DNA of 64,000 bases from assembly GCA_934667475.1 (NCBI GenBank), contig CAKUMB010000001.1:248001-312000 (forward strand), written 5' to 3'. The stretch is from an uncultured Muribaculaceae bacterium. GTDB taxonomy: Bacteria > Bacteroidota > Bacteroidia > Bacteroidales > Muribaculaceae. The notes under the pieces were generated by a model that did no database searches, was not told where the DNA came from, and saw only the letters and a list, made by a program, of their open reading frames with translations. Positions 60,499-64,000 of this stretch are shown in pieces (within the stretch, counting starts at the first letter, position 1; every line of letters begins with the position of its first letter). Made by a program: the position numbers and the translations under genes.

Positions 60499-61367
60499 TT
60501 GGCCATTTCTTTTTTCATCAGGCGCATGGTGTCGTTGCACAACTTAATGAACACCTCGCGGCTCTTGAGCGTGGTCGATGCTTTCACCTGATTTTCAACG
60601 CCCTTGAATATAAAGCCAGTGTCCTTCGACTCCAATGCGCGCATGGTGGATATGGCGCCGTTCTCGGGGTTGTGGATGAGTGTGGCCATGTGTTCGGCCA
60701 TGCGGTTGAATAGGCGGTTCATTGTGAGCATTCCGGTGTTCACCAGTCCGGGGTCGGCCATGTTCACCATGATGCGCTTGGTGCGCATGGTGGTCGACAG
60801 GTAGATTGAAAACAGCGTCAGGGCCAGCTTGCTTTGCGCATACACCGCCAGCGGCATGAAGCGGCTGATGGCGCTCACTGCCGGGAACTCAAACGGCAGC
60901 GTCACGAAGTTGCGCATGTGCGAGGTGCTGAGCACTATGTGGCCGTCCTGCACAATCAGCGGCTCAACCATGAGAGCCAGCAGCGCTGCGCTCAAAAAGT
61001 TGACTTGCACGGTGCGCTCATAGCCGTCGGCGCTCGTCTCGCGGGTGCGGGTGAGCACAGCGGCATTGTTGATGAGTGCTGCCACTGGGCGGTTGAGCGC
61101 CTTAAGGCCACCCACAAATTCGCGCACGCCGCCAAACGAGCCCATGTCGAGGTGCATGCAGGTGATGTCGGCATTGCCGGTGGCGCTTTTCAGCTCTTCG
61201 GCCAGCGCCTTGCCGCGCTCGGCGCGGCGGCATGCCAGCACCAGCGGTTTGCCCTGCTCGGCCAGCTGGCGTGAAATCACGCTGCCCATAGCTCCGGTGG
61301 CCCCGGTCACTATATACACGGGTCGCAGCTGCTGCGCCCCGTCCTTGTCCTGATTGTTGTTAGCCAT
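60495..61367 (-). CDS. short-chain dehydrogenase/reductase
   Basis: A 290-residue Rossmann enzyme. The NAD(P) site is VTGATGAMGS, the second motif is INNAAVL, and the catalytic Tyr-Lys pair is in YAQSKLALTLFS. The layout resembles the retinol-dehydrogenase-like SDR group, where PG motifs follow (ADPGLVNTGM). Substrate unknown. First gene of the four-gene operon with HAD, ribF and upp, with a promoter box 51 bases upstream. No clear signal or membrane helix. Confidence 0.87.
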   Translation of the reverse strand: MANNNQDKDGAQQLRPVYIVTGATGAMGSVISRQLAEQGKPLVLACRRAERGKALAEELKSATGNADITCMHLDMGSFGGVREFVGGLKALNRPVAALINNAAVLTRTRETSADGYERTVQVNFLSAALLALMVEPLIVQDGHIVLSTSHMRNFVTLPFEFPAVSAISRFMPLAVYAQSKLALTLFSIYLSTTMRTKRIMVNMADPGLVNTGMLTMNRLFNRMAEHMATLIHNPENGAISTMRALESKDTGFIFKGVENQVKASTTLKSREVFIKLCNDTMRLMKKEMAK

Positions 61368-61417
61368 AGCTTTAATCTCTATTTTGCGTTATAACGTAAG
61401 TGTCTTGGTTATTGTTG

Positions 61418-61425
61418 CAAAAGTA
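61418..61425 (-). promoter_or_regulatory. -7 element of the SDR-HAD-ribF-upp operon
   Basis: On the minus strand TACTTTTG, a TAnnTTTG match, 51 bases before the SDR start. Confidence 0.65.
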
Positions 61426-61485
61426 CTGAAATTTGAGCGATTGGCACCAATGCCATGAATTAATAAAAGTGAACACGCCATGGCG

Positions 61486-61522
61486 CAAAAAACGGCCCCG
61501 CTCCATCTCGGGGCGGGGCCGT
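61486..61522 (-). terminator. terminator of the prolyl oligopeptidase gene
   Basis: ACGGCCCCG and CGGGGCCGT are perfect 9-bp arms (61492-61500 and 61514-61522), followed on the minus strand by six T. Confidence 0.85.
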
Positions 61523-61572
61523 GATCCGTTTTGTGCGGTGAAATGGCGCGTTTTTGGCCTATTCTGTTGCCG

Positions 61573-63690
61573 CTACTTGCTGTAGTGGTATTTCACACCA
61601 AGGTTTTGCATGATGAACGACTGCACATCGGTGTATTCCTCAATCACCTTGGCCACTGGCTTGCCGTGCCCGTGTCCGGCCTTGCTGTCGATGCGTATCA
61701 GCTTGGGGGCCGAACCGGTGTTGGCCGCCTGAAGCGTGGCCGCATACTTAAACGAGTGCGCGGGCACCACGCGGTCGTCGTGGTCGCTGGTGGTGACCAT
61801 GATGGCGGGATAGCGCGTGCCGTCGTTCTTTATGTTGTGCAGGGGCGAGTAGCGCAGCAGGTATTGGGCCATTTCGCTGCTGTCGTCGCTGCGGCCGTAG
61901 TCGTGTGCCCAGTTCCAGCCTATGGTGAACAGGTGGTAGCGCATCATGTCCATCACACCCACCTGGGGCACTGCGGCGGCATAGAGGTCGGGCCTCTGGT
62001 TGACCACCGCGCCCACCAGCAGACCGCCGTTGCTGCCGCCGTTGCAGGCCAGCTTGGCTGGGCAGGTGAAGCCCTCCTTGATGAGATATTCGGCGGCGGC
62101 AATGAAGTCGTCAAACACATTCTGCTTTTTCAGCTTGGTGCCGGACTCGTGCCACTGCTCGCCATATTCGCCGCCGCCGCGCAGGTTGGCCACGGCATAC
62201 ACGCCGCCCATGTCGAGCATGGCAAAGGGCACGCGGTAGTAGCTGAAGGCCGGGTTCATGCTAATGTTGAAGCCCCCGTAGCCATACACCAGCGTGGGGC
62301 GCTGGCCGTCGCGCTTGATGCCTTTTTTGTAGATGAGAAACATGGGAATCTTTGTGCCGTCGTTGCTGGTGTAGAACACTTGCTCGGTGACGTAGCGCGA
62401 CGGGTCGAGCGGCACTTTGGGGGCGAACACCAGCCGCGACTCGCCGCTGGCCATGTCGTAGTTGTAGACGCGCGCCGGAGCGGTGTAGGACGTGAAGGTG
62501 TAGAACACCTCGCTGTCGGTGTTTTTGCAGCTAAAGTTCACCGAGCCGAATGTGGGCAGCTTGATTTCGCGCAGCTCCTTGCCCTCGGCCGAATACAGGT
62601 AGGGGTGGTTTGACGCGTCTTTGTCGTAGGTGGCTATGAATTTATGATCGGCCATGTCGACGCCCGACAGCACCCACTGCTTTTCTGCGATGAAATCGGC
62701 CACATTGGCCTCGCCAAGATGGTTGGCATCGAAGGCCACCACCTTCCAGCATGGAGCTCCGGCATTGGTGTGAACATAGATTTTGCCGTTGTCAACGCCA
62801 ATGGGCGTGCAGGTGTGTTTTATGTCGCCGGCCAGGCGCACGTAGTGCGGGTTGCGGTCGTTGAGGTCTTTAGCATACAGGCGGTTGCCGTCGCCGTCGC
62901 TCTCAAGGATGAACACAAACCGCTCGTCGTCGCTCACCGATGCCTGGTAGAACAGTAGCGGGTTGGTGTGGCTGCGGTATTCCACATAGTCATCGCTTTG
63001 CGGAGTGCCCAGTTTGTGATACATTACCTTGTGGTATTCGTTTTTCGACGACTTCGCATCCTCGGGGGCGTCGTAGGCGCTGTAGAAGAATCCGTCGCCC
63101 AGCCACTGTGCGTCGGTGAACTTGGCCCACCGTATGTGGTCGGGCAGCTGCTGTCCTGTGGCCAGGTCGAGCACGTATATCTCGTTCCAGTCGCTGCCGT
63201 TGCGGGTGATTACGTAGGCCAGATAGCGGCCGTCGTGCGAGAAGTTGAGCTGCTGCAGGGCTACAGTGCCGTCGTCGCTCAGTTTGTTGGGGTCGAGCAC
63301 CACGCGCGGCGTGCCGTTGAGCGCGTCTTTCACATAAAGCACGCTTTGGTTTTGCAGCCCGTTGTTGTCGAAGTAGTAGTATTTGCCCTTCACCTTCATG
63401 GGCGCGCCCATTTTCTCGTAGTTGGCCAGCTCGGTGATGCGCTTCTTCACCGCGTTGCGGAATGGGATTTTGTTCAGATAGTCGCGGGTCACCTTGTTTT
63501 CGGCGCTGACCCACTGGGCCGTTTCGGCGCTGGTGTCGTTTTCGAGCCAGCGGTAGGGGTCGGCCACCTTGGTGCCAAAGTAGTCGTCGGTGACGTCGAC
63601 CCGTTTAGCTGCCGGATATTTCAGAGCCGCATGGCTGCTGCCGGCAATCAGTAGAGTGCTGCACATGAGCGCAATTCGTTTGATAGTCAT
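61573..63690 (-). CDS. prolyl oligopeptidase family serine peptidase (S9A)
   Basis: A 705-residue exported peptidase. Signal peptide MTIKRIALMCSTLLIAGSSHA. The N-terminal beta-propeller (about 60-420) starts PYRWLENDTSAETAQWVSAE, the family's PYRWLE motif. The alpha/beta-hydrolase domain has catalytic Ser553 in NGGSNGGLLVG, Asp near 638 in HDDRVVP and His673 in AGHGHG. It cleaves after Pro in short peptides. The signal peptide suggests a periplasmic enzyme, perhaps for feeding on Pro-rich host peptides. The M28 peptidase next to it (stop 32 bases upstream on the same strand) may act with it. Confidence 0.95.
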   Translation of the reverse strand: MTIKRIALMCSTLLIAGSSHAALKYPAAKRVDVTDDYFGTKVADPYRWLENDTSAETAQWVSAENKVTRDYLNKIPFRNAVKKRITELANYEKMGAPMKVKGKYYYFDNNGLQNQSVLYVKDALNGTPRVVLDPNKLSDDGTVALQQLNFSHDGRYLAYVITRNGSDWNEIYVLDLATGQQLPDHIRWAKFTDAQWLGDGFFYSAYDAPEDAKSSKNEYHKVMYHKLGTPQSDDYVEYRSHTNPLLFYQASVSDDERFVFILESDGDGNRLYAKDLNDRNPHYVRLAGDIKHTCTPIGVDNGKIYVHTNAGAPCWKVVAFDANHLGEANVADFIAEKQWVLSGVDMADHKFIATYDKDASNHPYLYSAEGKELREIKLPTFGSVNFSCKNTDSEVFYTFTSYTAPARVYNYDMASGESRLVFAPKVPLDPSRYVTEQVFYTSNDGTKIPMFLIYKKGIKRDGQRPTLVYGYGGFNISMNPAFSYYRVPFAMLDMGGVYAVANLRGGGEYGEQWHESGTKLKKQNVFDDFIAAAEYLIKEGFTCPAKLACNGGSNGGLLVGAVVNQRPDLYAAAVPQVGVMDMMRYHLFTIGWNWAHDYGRSDDSSEMAQYLLRYSPLHNIKNDGTRYPAIMVTTSDHDDRVVPAHSFKYAATLQAANTGSAPKLIRIDSKAGHGHGKPVAKVIEEYTDVQSFIMQNLGVKYHYSK

Positions 63691-63722
63691 AAATGTGGAT
63701 TATGCAAAAAAGTTTTGTTGTC

Positions 63723-64000
63723 TTAGTAGCTGTAGATGACGGCGGTGAGCGTTTGGCCCACGGCGTGCAGTGTGCCGGCGTCGAGGCGGTCGAAGGTGTC
63801 GTGGGTGGTGTGCCAGCCGTCGTAGAAGCCCGTGGGCGAGTCGGTGCGCATGTCAATTATGTCGAGGCACGGGATTCCGGCCACTTTGTTTACTGCAATG
63901 TGGTCGTCGGTCACACCGCCGCCGTTGCCGTCGGTGAAGTAGGCGCCAAATCCGGCTTCGGCCGCGGCGCTCCACACCATTTCCACAAAGTTCTGGGCAT
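63723..64000 (-). CDS. M28 family zinc peptidase, C-terminal part, cut by the window edge
   Basis: The frame runs off the window at 64000. The visible 92 residues read AQNFVEMVWSAAAEAGFGAY, then TDDHIAVNKVAGIPCLDIID, and TGFYDGWHTTHDTFDRLDAG, ending LTAVIYSY. The DDHIAVNKVAGIPCLDIID and WHTTHDTFD patterns, including the metal-binding His, are typical of the end of M28 aminopeptidases and glutaminyl cyclase-like proteins. It lies just upstream of the prolyl oligopeptidase gene on the minus strand, so the two may form a peptide-degradation operon. The start and signal peptide lie outside the window. Confidence 0.85.
   Translation of the reverse strand, partial: AQNFVEMVWSAAAEAGFGAYFTDGNGGGVTDDHIAVNKVAGIPCLDIIDMRTDSPTGFYDGWHTTHDTFDRLDAGTLHAVGQTLTAVIYSY

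Overview
The window looks like chromosomal DNA of a Bacteroidales gut-type bacterium, most plausibly Muribaculaceae or a close relative. The case rests on GC-rich coding sequence, repeated promoters of the Bacteroidetes type (TTG or TTTG, about 20 bases, then TAnnTTTG), the Bacteroidetes-style succinylornithine route of arginine synthesis, and many Bacteroidetes-centred families (DUF4294, DUF4834, DUF4923, DUF5689, DUF922, GLUG proteins). The genus is an inference.

Layout. 1-8020: N-succinylornithine carbamoyltransferase, a barrel protein with a dead DUF922 protease-like domain, a DJ-1 protein, two exported or lipid-anchored small proteins, then a tight run aroQ, O-methyltransferase, rbfA, LolC/E-type permease. 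8021-11750: a decayed small gene, an ABC exporter pair, tRNA-Phe, two identical tRNA-Asn genes and two copies of a palindromic repeat. 11751-23540: a C-terminal processing protease with mfd, then a 2039-residue GLUG-repeat surface protein. 23541-33087: DUF805 protein, a NamZ/symporter/WYL operon, an S24 regulator, an M16 peptidase, frr, and a serine hydrolase with a GT11-like protein that has lost its donor-binding motif. 33200-46041: PBP1A, nadB, an amino-acid:cation symporter, a TonB-dependent receptor with a DUF5689 lipoprotein, and the psd-pssA phosphatidylethanolamine pair.

46100-51500 is the clearest accessory island. It is visibly poorer in GC and differs in codon use from its surroundings. 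It holds a small exported protein with a YD fragment and a T9SS-tail-like domain, an RHS/YD-repeat protein split into two frames at a seven-A run, a C-terminal HEYGH putative metallopeptidase domain, and two small lipoproteins that share an almost identical last 24 residues. I read it as a candidate exported RHS toxin or surface-protease locus with possible lipoprotein immunity or partner genes. This is the best candidate for a little-described system here.

51614-64000 returns to housekeeping: DUF4834, mutS, a U32 peptidase, recA, a DUF4923 lipoprotein, the SDR-HAD-ribF-upp operon, a prolyl oligopeptidase and the end of an M28 peptidase. No CRISPR array, complete insertion sequence, rRNA operon or prophage was seen.
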